A DNA stretch of 6,913 bases. Origin: CAZTDP01 sp964612565. GTDB lineage: Bacteria; Patescibacteriota; WWE3; UBA101185; UBA10185. Positions 1 through 6,130 of the stretch are shown here, one piece after another; position 1 is the first letter of the stretch, and the number at the start of each line of letters is the position of its first letter. The notes below the pieces were generated by a model. It was given only the letters and a program-made list of their open reading frames with translations. It searched no databases and was not told the DNA's origin. The DNA is taken from positions 1 through 6,913 of the forward strand of contig CAZTDP010000022.1 in NCBI GenBank assembly GCA_964612565.1, in the 5' to 3' direction. The position numbers and the translations under genes are program-made.

Positions 1-1
1 G

Positions 2-737
2 CTACTCAAATCCCGCTAAAAAAGCCATAAGAGCAAGCCCGGCAATAAAAAGCACAAACGAAATAAAAGATTTTTTCGGATCCTTTTCTTCTTTTAATTC
101 AGGTATTAAGTCCGAAGCTGAAATATACAAAAAGCTTCCGGCGGCAATTGGAAGTAAGAAATTTACAATTTGATCCGAGGTTCCAACAAAAATAAACCCG
201 ACAATCCCACCTAAAACTGCGGTGAGAGCCGATAAAAAGTTAAACAGAAGTGCTTTTTTCTTTGAAAACCCAGAATACGTTAAAACACCAAAATCCCCAA
301 GTTCCTGCGGAATTTCGTGGGAAGCTAAAGCGAAGCTAGTTATAATTCCAAATTTAACGTTTACCGAAAAGGCTGCCGCAACAATTAAACCGTCGATAAA
401 GTTGTGGATTGCGTCACCCAGCAAATTCATATAGCCCAAGCTGATAGAGGGGCCGTCGCCGCTGTGGCTGTGGCGCCAGTGTAATAGTTTTTCGATTACA
501 AAAAACAAGCTAAAGGAAGCCAGAAGCAAGGTAAAAACTTGGGTTGTATTTCCGCCTTCCAAGCTTTCCGGTAATAGGTGAAAAAAAAGCACCGCCAAGC
601 AGTGTACCGGTCGAAAGACCCACCAATATAAAAACCATTCTTTCTAACAAATTCTTTTTTGAAACAAGAAAAACTATACTCACAAGGGAAACACTACTTA
701 TTAAAATTGTAGCTATTAATATATAAAGCAAAGTCAT
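2..737 (-). CDS. ZIP-family divalent metal transporter, interrupted by a +1 frameshift
   Basis: ZIP proteins move Zn(II), Fe(II) or similar cations across the inner membrane into the cytoplasm. The gene reads from ATG at 737 for 52 codons to G-G-A-F-F. There a run of eight T on the coding strand (plus-strand A run 581-588) shifts the frame. With seven T the protein continues H-L-L-P-E-S, the usual ZIP sequence after the first helices, and ends at TAG (4..2), giving 244 aa, a normal length for bacterial ZIPs. In corrected numbering, metal-site motifs are H-N-F-I-D-G (111-116) and H-E-I-P-Q-E (140-145), with a His-rich loop (H-W-R-H-S-H, about 86-91). Hydrophobic segments cover most of the rest. 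The homopolymer site suggests a sequencing error, but a real mutation, phase variation or transcriptional slippage is possible. No Shine-Dalgarno sequence precedes the ATG. The family call is firm; the metal is unknown. Confidence 0.88.
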
Positions 738-746
738 GATTTAACG

Positions 747-776
747 ATTATAGCTTAAATATGTACAATCATTGAA
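747..776 (-). promoter_or_regulatory. Probable promoter of the ZIP gene
   Basis: Read on the minus strand, 752..747 is a perfect TATAAT. A weak -35 (TTCAAT, 776..771) lies 18 nt upstream. The predicted transcript start is about 740, only a few bases before the ATG at 737, so the mRNA would be almost leaderless. The -10 is clear; the -35 is poor. Confidence 0.5.
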
Positions 777-848
777 GCGGAAACTTAACGAATACGTTGC
801 AGAGGAATTTATCAGTTAATTATCAGCATTTAAAACTAATGTTGTAAC

Positions 849-1633
849 ATGGCAAAGATTATAAAAACAGTAAAAAGATTTAAGTGGTTCGTTCTCGTTA
901 TTATCGCAATTGTTATTATTCTAATTTTAGGGCAATACTTACTTAATAAGACAGGGGCATCCACCGGACAGACCCAAAGTGTTTCGGATACCGTAAAAAA
1001 AGGAACTGTAAAAGAAACTGTTTCGGCATCGGGACAAATTCAAACTGCTAATTACTTGGCTATAACAACCAGCGTAAACGGTGTTGTAAAAAAAGTTTTA
1101 GTAAAAGAAGGTGATAAAGTAAAATCCGGTCAAAAAATAATGGAAGTTACGCTCGATTCTGAAGGAGAAAAAAGCAGAGTGAGCGCGTATGCAGACTACC
1201 TTAAAGCTAAAAATAGTCTTGCAAGTGCTCAAAACCAACTTTATTCATTAGAAAATTTACTAAATCAAAAAGAAGATGCTTTTGATACGATTAAGGAAAC
1301 AACAAGCTATGCAACCCACGACGAAAGAATTTCTTACGACCAGGCCGAAAACGATTATTTAAAAGCTAAAGGAGACTATGACGCGCAAGTAGCTTCGATC
1401 GAAGCATCAAAACTTTCTCTAAACACCGCGTGGCTTGACTATCAATCCCAGTCTCCAATAATAACTGCTCCGGCAGACGGCACCATAGCTAACATTTTAG
1501 CTGTCGAAGGTACTAAAATCGAAAATTCGGTTTCTGAACGCTCGGTTGTGACAGTAGCATCAATAAAACAAGAAGGTACGCCGATAGCTCAAATTGATGT
1601 AACCGAACTTGATATTGGAAAAATAAAGGTTGG
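849..1633 (+). CDS. Membrane-fusion (adaptor) protein of a MacAB-like ABC exporter, 3' end lost in gap
   Basis: Periplasmic-adaptor/HlyD-type protein that in MacAB-like systems couples to the ABC permease outside the membrane. About 261 residues are visible. A basic N-terminus and one membrane helix (about 13-32) are followed by the first half of a biotinyl-lipoyl domain (about 55-102, with V-x-G-V-V-x-K-V-L-V-K-E-G-D-x-V-K-x-G-Q). Next is a charged coiled-coil hairpin (about 105-195), then the second lipoyl half (I-I-T-A-P-A-D-G-T-I-A, about 200-222) and the start of the beta-barrel (I-A-Q-I-D-V-T-E-L-D-I). There is no lipobox; it is anchored by the helix. The N gap begins inside the beta-barrel, so the C-terminal membrane-proximal part is missing. 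The ATG at 849 has no Shine-Dalgarno sequence. The ATPase and permease follow on the same strand, supporting an operon. Confidence 0.88.
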
Positions 1634-1733
1634 NNNNNNNNNNNNNNNNNNNNNNNNNNNNNNNNNNNNNNNNNNNNNNNNNNNNNNNNNNNNNNNNNNN
1701 NNNNNNNNNNNNNNNNNNNNNNNNNNNNNNNNN
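1634..1733. other. Assembly gap (100 N) between adaptor and ATPase genes
   Basis: Exactly 100 N, the usual placeholder length. The left flank ends inside the adaptor's beta-barrel. The right flank begins just after the ATPase Walker A region. The missing DNA must hold the adaptor C-terminus and about the first 40-50 ATPase codons, which do not fit in 100 bases. Confidence 0.97.
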
Positions 1734-2263
1734 TGATGCACATTTTAGGCGCGCTCGACATTCCAACATCTGGAACTTATATCTTAAATGGCCAAAATGT
1801 AGAGAATCTTAGCGACGACCAACTAGCTGAGATCCGAAACAAGGAAATTGGTTTTATTTTTCAGGCATCAAATTTACTACCAAGAATGAGCGCGTTAAAA
1901 AACGTGATCTTGCCAATGTCTTACGCAGGTGTTTCAAAATTTAAAAGACTTGAAAAAGCAAAGGAAATGCTAAGACTCGTAGGACTTGGTGACAGAATGG
2001 AAAATGCACCAAACCAACTTTCAGGAGGTCAAAAGCAAAGAGTTGCAATTGCGAGAGCTTTGACAATGGAACCGAGTATTTTACTTGCAGACGAGCCGAC
2101 AGGAAATCTTCCAACATCTCAAAGCGACGAAATTATTTCGCTATTTAGAGAGTTAAACAATAAAGGGCATACGGTTGTTGTGATAACCCATAATGACGAG
2201 ATAGCCAAGCAAACAAAGCGGGTAATTACATTAGTTGACGGAAGGATAGTAAGCGACAAATGA
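1734..2263 (+). CDS. ABC transporter ATPase (MacB/LolD type), 5' end lost in gap
   Basis: Nucleotide-binding subunit that powers the exporter at the cytoplasmic face. Visible sequence starts with TG, the end of a Leu codon, then M-H-I-L-G-A-L-D, which in this family follows the Walker A Lys-Ser-Thr. Walker A itself lies in the gap, so the ATG at 1736 is internal and not a start. Numbered from 1736, it has the Q-loop (F-I-F-Q-A-S-N-L-L), signature L-S-G-G-Q (95-99), Walker B ending L-L-A-D-E-P (D119, E120) and the H-loop (V-I-T-H-N-D). The D-loop reads G-N-L-P where most relatives have G-N-L-D. It ends with TGA at 2261-2263, overlapping the permease ATG as ATGA, so translation of the two is probably coupled. 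Confidence 0.92.
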
Positions 2264-3483
2264 AATTTACAGAAATTCTTGAAGAAAGCTTCTTAGTGTT
2301 AAGAGCAAATAGAATGCGAACGGCCCTTTCGGCACTAGGTATAATTATCGGAATTGCTTCCGTTATTACTTTAATGACGTTGGGCCAAGCCAGTCAAAAA
2401 AGCATCCAACAACAAATAGAATCTCTTGGTTCAAATTTACTAATAATAAGACCCGGCAACCAACAACAAGGGTTTTTGAGAACGTCTGAAGGAAACACCT
2501 CACTTAAACTTGCGGACGCTACAGCAATTGCACAGTCAAACCGCATAACTACTATTGAAAGTGTTGCCGCCGATTACTCCTCAAGAGCGCAGTTATCGTA
2601 TGGTAGAGAAAATGTAAGTATAAATATTACAGCTACAACGGCGAATTATTTTAATATACGAAACATTGAGGTTGAAACCGGCTCGGAGCTTTCTGAGGAA
2701 AATATTACAAATTTTGAAAAAGTTGTAGTTTTAGGTCCAACAACCGTAGAAGATCTATTTGGAAGCACGGCGTACAACCCGATCGGCCAAAGCATAAGGA
2801 TTAACGGCACAAGCTTTAGGGTTATAGGGGTAACAAAATCCAAAGGCAGTTCCGGAATGGGTAATGCCGATGAGGTCGCGTATATTCCAATCACAACCGC
2901 ACAAAAAACATTGTTCGGCGGCGACAACGTTAGCACAATTTACATTAAAGCAAAAAGCGCCAGCGACATGGAAGCTGCACAAAATCAGCTCGGGTTCTTC
3001 TTGTTAGAAAGGCACAACAAAATCACAGTTGACGATGCAGATTTTTCCATTCAATCCCAAGCGGACTTACTAAATACTATAAACCAGGTTACAAAAACAT
3101 TTACATCTCTTTTAACTGGAATTGCCGCAATATCGTTAGTCGTAGGTGGAATCGGAGTAATGAATATCATGCTAGTAACTGTAACCGAAAGGACTTCTGA
3201 AATAGGTTTGCGAAAAGCATTAGGGGCTAAACGCAAAACAGTTGTGACACAATTTTTGGTCGAGTCTATAGTTTTAACAATTGTAGGCGGTATAATTGGA
3301 GTTACACTCGGGGTCGGAATATCTGCTGTTGTAACCAAAGTAATGAGTCTTCCGTTCACATTATCGGTACAATCAATTGCACTCGCGGTTGCGGTCTCAT
3401 GCATTATTGGAATTATTTTCGGCTGGTATCCTGCTCAAAAGGCGTCTAAGCTACAACCAATCGAGGCGCTTAGATACGAGTAG
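2260..3483 (+). CDS. MacB/FtsX-family ABC transporter permease
   Basis: Membrane subunit of the exporter, 407 aa. It has the usual fold: one N-terminal helix (about 18-42, after R-x-N-R-M-R-T-A-L-S-A-L-G-I-I-I-G), a large extracytoplasmic MacB-type core domain (about 43-275), then three C-terminal FtsX helices. The conserved cytoplasmic loop E-R-T-S-E-I-G-L-R-K-A-L-G-A is at 310-323, and the end is K-A-S-K-L-Q-P-I-E-A-L-R-Y-E. MacB-like pumps work by mechanotransmission, moving substrates such as peptides, lipoproteins or small molecules on the outer side of the membrane. The substrate cannot be told here. The ATPase is a separate polypeptide, unlike E. coli MacB, which fuses the two. The start is fixed by the ATGA overlap with the ATPase stop. 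Confidence 0.93.
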   Translation: MKFTEILEESFLVLRANRMRTALSALGIIIGIASVITLMTLGQASQKSIQQQIESLGSNLLIIRPGNQQQGFLRTSEGNTSLKLADATAIAQSNRITTIESVAADYSSRAQLSYGRENVSINITATTANYFNIRNIEVETGSELSEENITNFEKVVVLGPTTVEDLFGSTAYNPIGQSIRINGTSFRVIGVTKSKGSSGMGNADEVAYIPITTAQKTLFGGDNVSTIYIKAKSASDMEAAQNQLGFFLLERHNKITVDDADFSIQSQADLLNTINQVTKTFTSLLTGIAAISLVVGGIGVMNIMLVTVTERTSEIGLRKALGAKRKTVVTQFLVESIVLTIVGGIIGVTLGVGISAVVTKVMSLPFTLSVQSIALAVAVSCIIGIIFGWYPAQKASKLQPIEALRYE

Positions 3484-3514
3484 CGTTCCTAGTATCTGCT
3501 ATTTTCAGATAAAT

Positions 3515-3559
3515 CTCAGACAAGTAACATAACCTTTGTGTCAGAGTAGTTAATTTTTT
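3515..3559 (+). terminator. Weak terminator-like hairpin after the exporter operon
   Basis: CTCAGACA (3515-3522) can pair with TGTCAGAG (3539-3546) except for one A-A mismatch, with a 16-nt loop. A six-T run at 3554-3559 follows after 7 nt. A second small stem, TATCTG (3493-3498) with CAGATA (3506-3511), lies just downstream of the permease stop. Both are weak, so the exporter operon may read on into the repeat array. Confidence 0.3.
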
Positions 3560-3571
3560 AGGAGACATTAG

Positions 3572-3822
3572 GACGACTGACTTCGTCTATTGATTACAAT
3601 ATGACGACTGACTTCGTCTATTGATTACAATATGACNNNNNNNNNNNNNNNNNNNNNNNNNNNNNNNNNNNNNNNNNNNNNNNNNNNNNNNNNNNNNNNN
3701 NNNNNNNNNNNNNNNNNNNNNNNNNNNNNNNNNNNNTTCGTCTATTGATTACAATATGACGACTGACTTCGTCTATTGATTACAATATGACGACTGACTT
3801 CGTCTATTGATTACAATATGAC
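3572..3822. repeat. Perfect 31-bp tandem repeat array, interrupted by an N gap
   Basis: Full identical units are at 3572-3602, 3603-3633, 3758-3788 and 3789-3819. Three bases of a unit precede the gap, a 21-base part-unit (3737-3757) follows it, and GAC at 3820-3822 ends the array. There are no spacers, so this is not CRISPR. Each unit starts with a short inverted repeat, GACGA (1-5) and TCGTC (12-16) around a 6-nt loop. It ends with TTGATTACAATAT, which contains TACAAT, close to a -10 box. At each unit junction an ATG opens a seven-codon reading frame (M-T-T-D-F-V-Y) closed by TGA within the unit. Period 31 is not a multiple of three, so the array cannot encode a long repetitive protein. With Ns counted at face value, eight units span 3572-3819. 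Function unknown. Confidence 0.95.
3637..3736. other. Assembly gap (100 N) inside the tandem array
   Basis: Exactly 100 N with identical 31-bp repeat units on both sides, so the assembler most likely broke on the repeat. The true copy number is unknown. Confidence 0.97.
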
Positions 3823-4075
3823 AAAAGAAATTATTTTAGCAATCGTGGCTACATTTCTTGTTGCCGGATTAGCCGGATTCTACGGCGGAAGGTTTTACGA
3901 ACGAAAGATTACACGTAATAGATTTACACATATGAGACAAAATGCTGGTCAAAAGCAGGGTCCGGGAAATGGTTTTTTTATGAATATGGAAAGACCTGAC
4001 GGAAGCAGCTTAACTACTGCGCCTTCTGATCCAGCAACTAACAAAACCGAAAGCTCAACACCTTCCTCAAAATAA
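3818..4075 (+). CDS. Small single-pass membrane protein of unknown function
   Basis: This 85-aa protein is not recognised. A hydrophobic N-terminal helix (about 4-25) ends in a glycine-rich G-F-Y-G-G-R-F-Y-E-R motif. A basic stretch follows (K-I-T-R-N-R-F-T-H-M-R), then a Gly/Gln-rich segment and a low-complexity Ser/Thr/Pro tail. It may be a signal anchor or a small accessory subunit; its position after the exporter operon hints at a link, but only by context. The ATG is formed by the end of the last 31-bp repeat, with TACAAT directly before it and no Shine-Dalgarno sequence. If that TACAAT were the active -10, transcription would begin inside the gene. A promoter in an earlier unit or read-through from the exporter is therefore more likely, or the true start is the GTG at 3845. 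Coding status is supported by the helix and composition. Confidence 0.65.
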   Translation: MTKEIILAIVATFLVAGLAGFYGGRFYERKITRNRFTHMRQNAGQKQGPGNGFFMNMERPDGSSLTTAPSDPATNKTESSTPSSK

Positions 4076-4094
4076 TAGACATAAGTTAAAAACT

Positions 4095-4122
4095 TTGACA
4101 AACAAGTCAGGTAGACTATTAT
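4095..4122 (+). promoter_or_regulatory. Promoter of the cupredoxin gene
   Basis: Perfect -35 TTGACA (4095-4100), 16-nt spacer, -10 TATTAT (4117-4122, five of six matches). The transcript start would be about 4129, giving a leader of about 27 nt that contains the GGAG ribosome-binding site. This separates the gene from the small membrane protein upstream. Confidence 0.75.
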
Positions 4123-4145
4123 ATAGATAGTTACAAATTTAATAT

Positions 4146-4149
4146 GGAG
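4146..4149 (+). promoter_or_regulatory. Ribosome-binding site that decides the cupredoxin start
   Basis: GGAG lies 6 nt before the ATG at 4156. The upstream in-frame ATG at 4144 overlaps this GGAG and has no site of its own, so 4156 is the better start. Confidence 0.7.
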
Positions 4150-4155
4150 ATTTTT

Positions 4156-4674
4156 ATGGAAGAAAACAACTTAAGCTCTACACAGCCCAAAAAGAGCGGA
4201 CTTCCGCTACTAGTATTTTTTGTAGTAATGGCAGGTGCGGTAATTTATTTAATTACAACATCCAGCTCAAGCAACACCCCGCAGCCCACAACGCAAAATC
4301 AAAATAAGGAAAGTCCACAAGCATCCGAAAGTGACACAACGACGGCCGAAGACAACTTATCAAACAAAAACGAAAACCCAGAAGAAACGGCCGACAGCAA
4401 TGTTAAGGTTGTAAATGTAACCGGATCAAACTTTGCGTTTAACCCGAAAACTATAACTGTAAATAAAGGCGAGACAGTTAGGATAGTGTTTACCAGCGAA
4501 AACGGTTTTCACGACTTTGTATTAGACCAATTTGGAATTAGAACCGAGGTTCTTAACTCCGGCGGAACCGATACTGTAGAATTTGTTGCCGATCAAACAG
4601 GAACATTTGAATATTATTGTTCGGTGGGAAGTCACCGAGCCATGGGAATGGTGGGGAATCTAATCGTTCAATAA
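4156..4674 (+). CDS. Membrane-anchored cupredoxin (plastocyanin-like type-1 copper protein)
   Basis: Predicted blue-copper electron-transfer or copper-binding protein displayed outside the cytoplasmic membrane. From the ATG at 4156 it is 172 aa. It has a short cytoplasmic head, one membrane helix (about 16-34), a long low-complexity Ser/Thr/Asn/Glu linker (about 35-82) and a C-terminal cupredoxin domain (about 83-172). The type-1 ligands are all visible: H119 in G-F-H-D-F-V-L, C155 in Y-Y-C-S-V-G-S-H, H160, and M165 in the H-x4-M spacing of plastocyanins (G-M-V-G). M163 is a second candidate. It has its own promoter and ribosome-binding site, and a GC-rich hairpin follows. It could pass electrons to an unseen oxidase or reductase, or buffer copper; no partner lies in the window. 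Confidence 0.9.
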   Translation: MEENNLSSTQPKKSGLPLLVFFVVMAGAVIYLITTSSSSNTPQPTTQNQNKESPQASESDTTTAEDNLSNKNENPEETADSNVKVVNVTGSNFAFNPKTITVNKGETVRIVFTSENGFHDFVLDQFGIRTEVLNSGGTDTVEFVADQTGTFEYYCSVGSHRAMGMVGNLIVQ

Positions 4675-4681
4675 CTGGCAT

Positions 4682-4703
4682 GGGGCCGCGTTTACGCGGC
4701 CCC
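4682..4703 (+). terminator. GC-rich hairpin after the cupredoxin gene
   Basis: A perfect 9-bp stem, GGGGCCGCG (4682-4690) with CGCGGCCCC (4695-4703), and a TTTA loop, in an otherwise AT-rich region. The following AACTTTA is a poor U-tract, so termination may be partial. The next ATG is only 11 nt beyond the stem. Confidence 0.75.
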
Positions 4704-4714
4704 AACTTTACCTA

Positions 4715-5218
4715 ATGAAAAAAGTCTTTGTAGCCCTAAAACCAAGTCTCGAAAATTTAAATAAAGTAATAGAAATAAAAAACGAGTTTCCAACAGCTGT
4801 TTCTTTAAACTGGATGCCTGCTGAAAAAATACACATCACTGTTATTCCTCCATGGAACGAAACTAATATCTCGGACAAAATATTTAAATTTAATTCTGCA
4901 GGGTTTCTTGCCAAAAACATACTGCTTGATTTTTATAAAATCGAGATAAACAGACCTAACAATGTTTTATGGGCTCTTGCCCGGCCTAACGAACAGTTAA
5001 ATACTACAAAAGGTATGATGCACAACATTTTAAATGTAAATCGAGAAGGCTTATCTTTTTTGCCACACGTCACGCTAGCTAAAAATATTTCACAAATACT
5101 TAATTCATCAGACATAGAATTAGATTGGAAAGTAATTCCAGAAAAATTGGTTTTATACGAAATAATTCAAACATTAAACGGAACGGAGTACCAAACACTC
5201 GCAGAAAAATCCTTTTAA
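4715..5218 (+). CDS. thpR: 2'-5' RNA ligase family protein (RNA 2',3'-cyclic phosphodiesterase-like)
   Basis: Member of the 2H phosphoesterase superfamily, soluble and cytoplasmic. ThpR/LigT enzymes open 2',3'-cyclic phosphates on RNA and can reversibly form 2'-5' links between tRNA halves. The two catalytic H-x-T motifs are present: H40-I-T in E-K-I-H-I-T-V-I-P-P and H118-V-T in F-L-P-H-V-T-L-A-K. Their 78-residue spacing and the 167-aa length fit the family. M-K-K-V-F-V-A-L-K at the start is the usual first beta strand, supporting the ATG at 4715. No Shine-Dalgarno or promoter is seen; the start sits 11 nt after a strong hairpin, so expression may depend on read-through from the cupredoxin gene. 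The symbol is given at family level; the physiological substrate is unknown. Confidence 0.85.
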   Translation: MKKVFVALKPSLENLNKVIEIKNEFPTAVSLNWMPAEKIHITVIPPWNETNISDKIFKFNSAGFLAKNILLDFYKIEINRPNNVLWALARPNEQLNTTKGMMHNILNVNREGLSFLPHVTLAKNISQILNSSDIELDWKVIPEKLVLYEIIQTLNGTEYQTLAEKSF

Positions 5219-5242
5219 ACATGTGTGCAAACTTGCATGTTT
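5217..5242. repeat. Inverted repeat between the RNA ligase-like gene and the first lysozyme-like gene
   Basis: AAACATG (5217-5223) and CATGTTT (5236-5242) form a 7-bp stem, extendable by two G-U pairs. It overlaps the stop codon of the upstream gene. There is no clear T-tract after it, so it may be a weak terminator or an operator-like site for the gene starting at 5278. Confidence 0.4.
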
Positions 5243-5277
5243 AGCTAAAATTGTGTTAGCCTTTAACATAAGAGTCT

Positions 5278-6084
5278 ATGAGCGATCATCCTAAGTTTTT
5301 CAAAAAAGAAGGAAAATATTTACGCCCTGTTAACATTCCTACGGTTGACGCATCCATTTTATACTCTAAGAAAAACGAGAGTATTTCATCTATTTTTGAA
5401 TCTGTTATTTCACAAGATACGGCTACAACCTTATCTGGTTTAAAAAAACCGACCGAAATATATTTTGATAAATTAAAGTCATTTGCAAGCGGGGTCCCTA
5501 CTGCAAGATTTGCAGCATTTGGAGTTGCCGCTGCTATCATTTTTGTATTTGGCATAACCGCAAAAGCAACAATTCTTTCATCAAAATACGAACCAAATGA
5601 TTCGGGAAAATTTCAAATATATTCTTCCAAGCCTTTAACACGAAATAAATCTCAAAACGAAATTCGCACAAAAGATTCAAGAGCTCAAAAAGTCGACGGC
5701 ATATTAAGAGCGTATGATTGCCCGCTAGAAGGTCTGGGCAGCAAGTTTGTTGAAGAAGCAGACAAGTATAATATTCCGTGGTGGCTGGTCGCTTCGGTTT
5801 CATTTAAAGAATCAAGCTGCGGAAAGTATACACCTCAAGTTGACGGAAAAGACAGCTATAATGCATGGGGTTGGGGAGTGTATGGCGGGAAAGTTTCAAC
5901 ATTTGATAATTGGGCAAGAGGTATTGAACGTGTCTCAAAATATTTTTCGGACACTTTTTACACCCGGGGAGTTACAGATCTTTGTGAAATCATGAAAACC
6001 TATACACCTCCGTCAAACGGTTCTTGGTGCGAGGATGTTCAGCACTTTTCAGATCAATTCCAGGGCTATCAAACATCACTTTAA
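5278..6084 (+). CDS. Membrane-anchored lysozyme/transglycosylase-like protein, four-Cys paralog
   Basis: This 268-aa protein has a hydrophilic N-terminal part (1-77), one membrane helix (about 78-98), a polar linker (about 100-145) and a C-terminal domain (about 148-268) that should lie outside the cell. The domain resembles the lysozyme/soluble lytic transglycosylase fold: a helix K-Y-N-I-P-W-W-L-V-A-S-V with the likely catalytic E178 in F-K-E-S-S-C-G-K, then W-G-W-G-V-Y-G-G (197-204) and Y-T-P-P-S. The presumed role is cleaving peptidoglycan glycan strands, but the exact family is uncertain. C148, C181, C236 and C251 could form two disulfides. The next gene encodes a shorter paralog with the same motifs. 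AAGAG before the ATG is a weak ribosome-binding site; a TAACAT box at 5264-5269 might instead give a near-leaderless mRNA. Confidence 0.8.
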   Translation: MSDHPKFFKKEGKYLRPVNIPTVDASILYSKKNESISSIFESVISQDTATTLSGLKKPTEIYFDKLKSFASGVPTARFAAFGVAAAIIFVFGITAKATILSSKYEPNDSGKFQIYSSKPLTRNKSQNEIRTKDSRAQKVDGILRAYDCPLEGLGSKFVEEADKYNIPWWLVASVSFKESSCGKYTPQVDGKDSYNAWGWGVYGGKVSTFDNWARGIERVSKYFSDTFYTRGVTDLCEIMKTYTPPSNGSWCEDVQHFSDQFQGYQTSL

Positions 6085-6130
6085 CTTAAAAATACCAACT
6101 GTCTCCATTTTAAATTGTATCCTATAGCAT

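Noticed and set aside
2..598. TTG at 598 as an independent start of a 198-aa ZIP protein
   Set aside because: It would lack the first transmembrane segments, which are encoded just upstream in the other frame and join perfectly if one T is removed.
1736..1738. ATG at 1736 as the ATPase start
   Set aside because: It is the Met that follows Walker A in this family. A protein starting here would lack the ATP-binding P-loop.
1513..1812. Reading frames running through the first N gap on both strands
   Set aside because: They exist only because N codons are not read as stops. The flanks belong to the adaptor and ATPase genes.
3051..3404. 117-aa minus-strand reading frame opposite the permease
   Set aside because: It is a shadow of the permease's C-terminal helices. 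It has no promoter, ribosome-binding site or recognisable motif.
3572..3822. CRISPR array
   Set aside because: Units are directly abutted with no spacers, and no cas genes are present.
3572..3822. Coding repeat (repetitive protein)
   Set aside because: The 31-bp period shifts the frame at every unit, and stops appear in all frames on both strands.
4144..4155. ATG at 4144 as the cupredoxin start
   Set aside because: Its bases overlap the GGAG ribosome-binding site that is well placed for the ATG at 4156.
5747..5995. 82-aa plus-strand reading frame inside the first lysozyme-like gene
   Set aside because: It overlaps the conserved catalytic domain in another frame and has no start signals or recognisable features.
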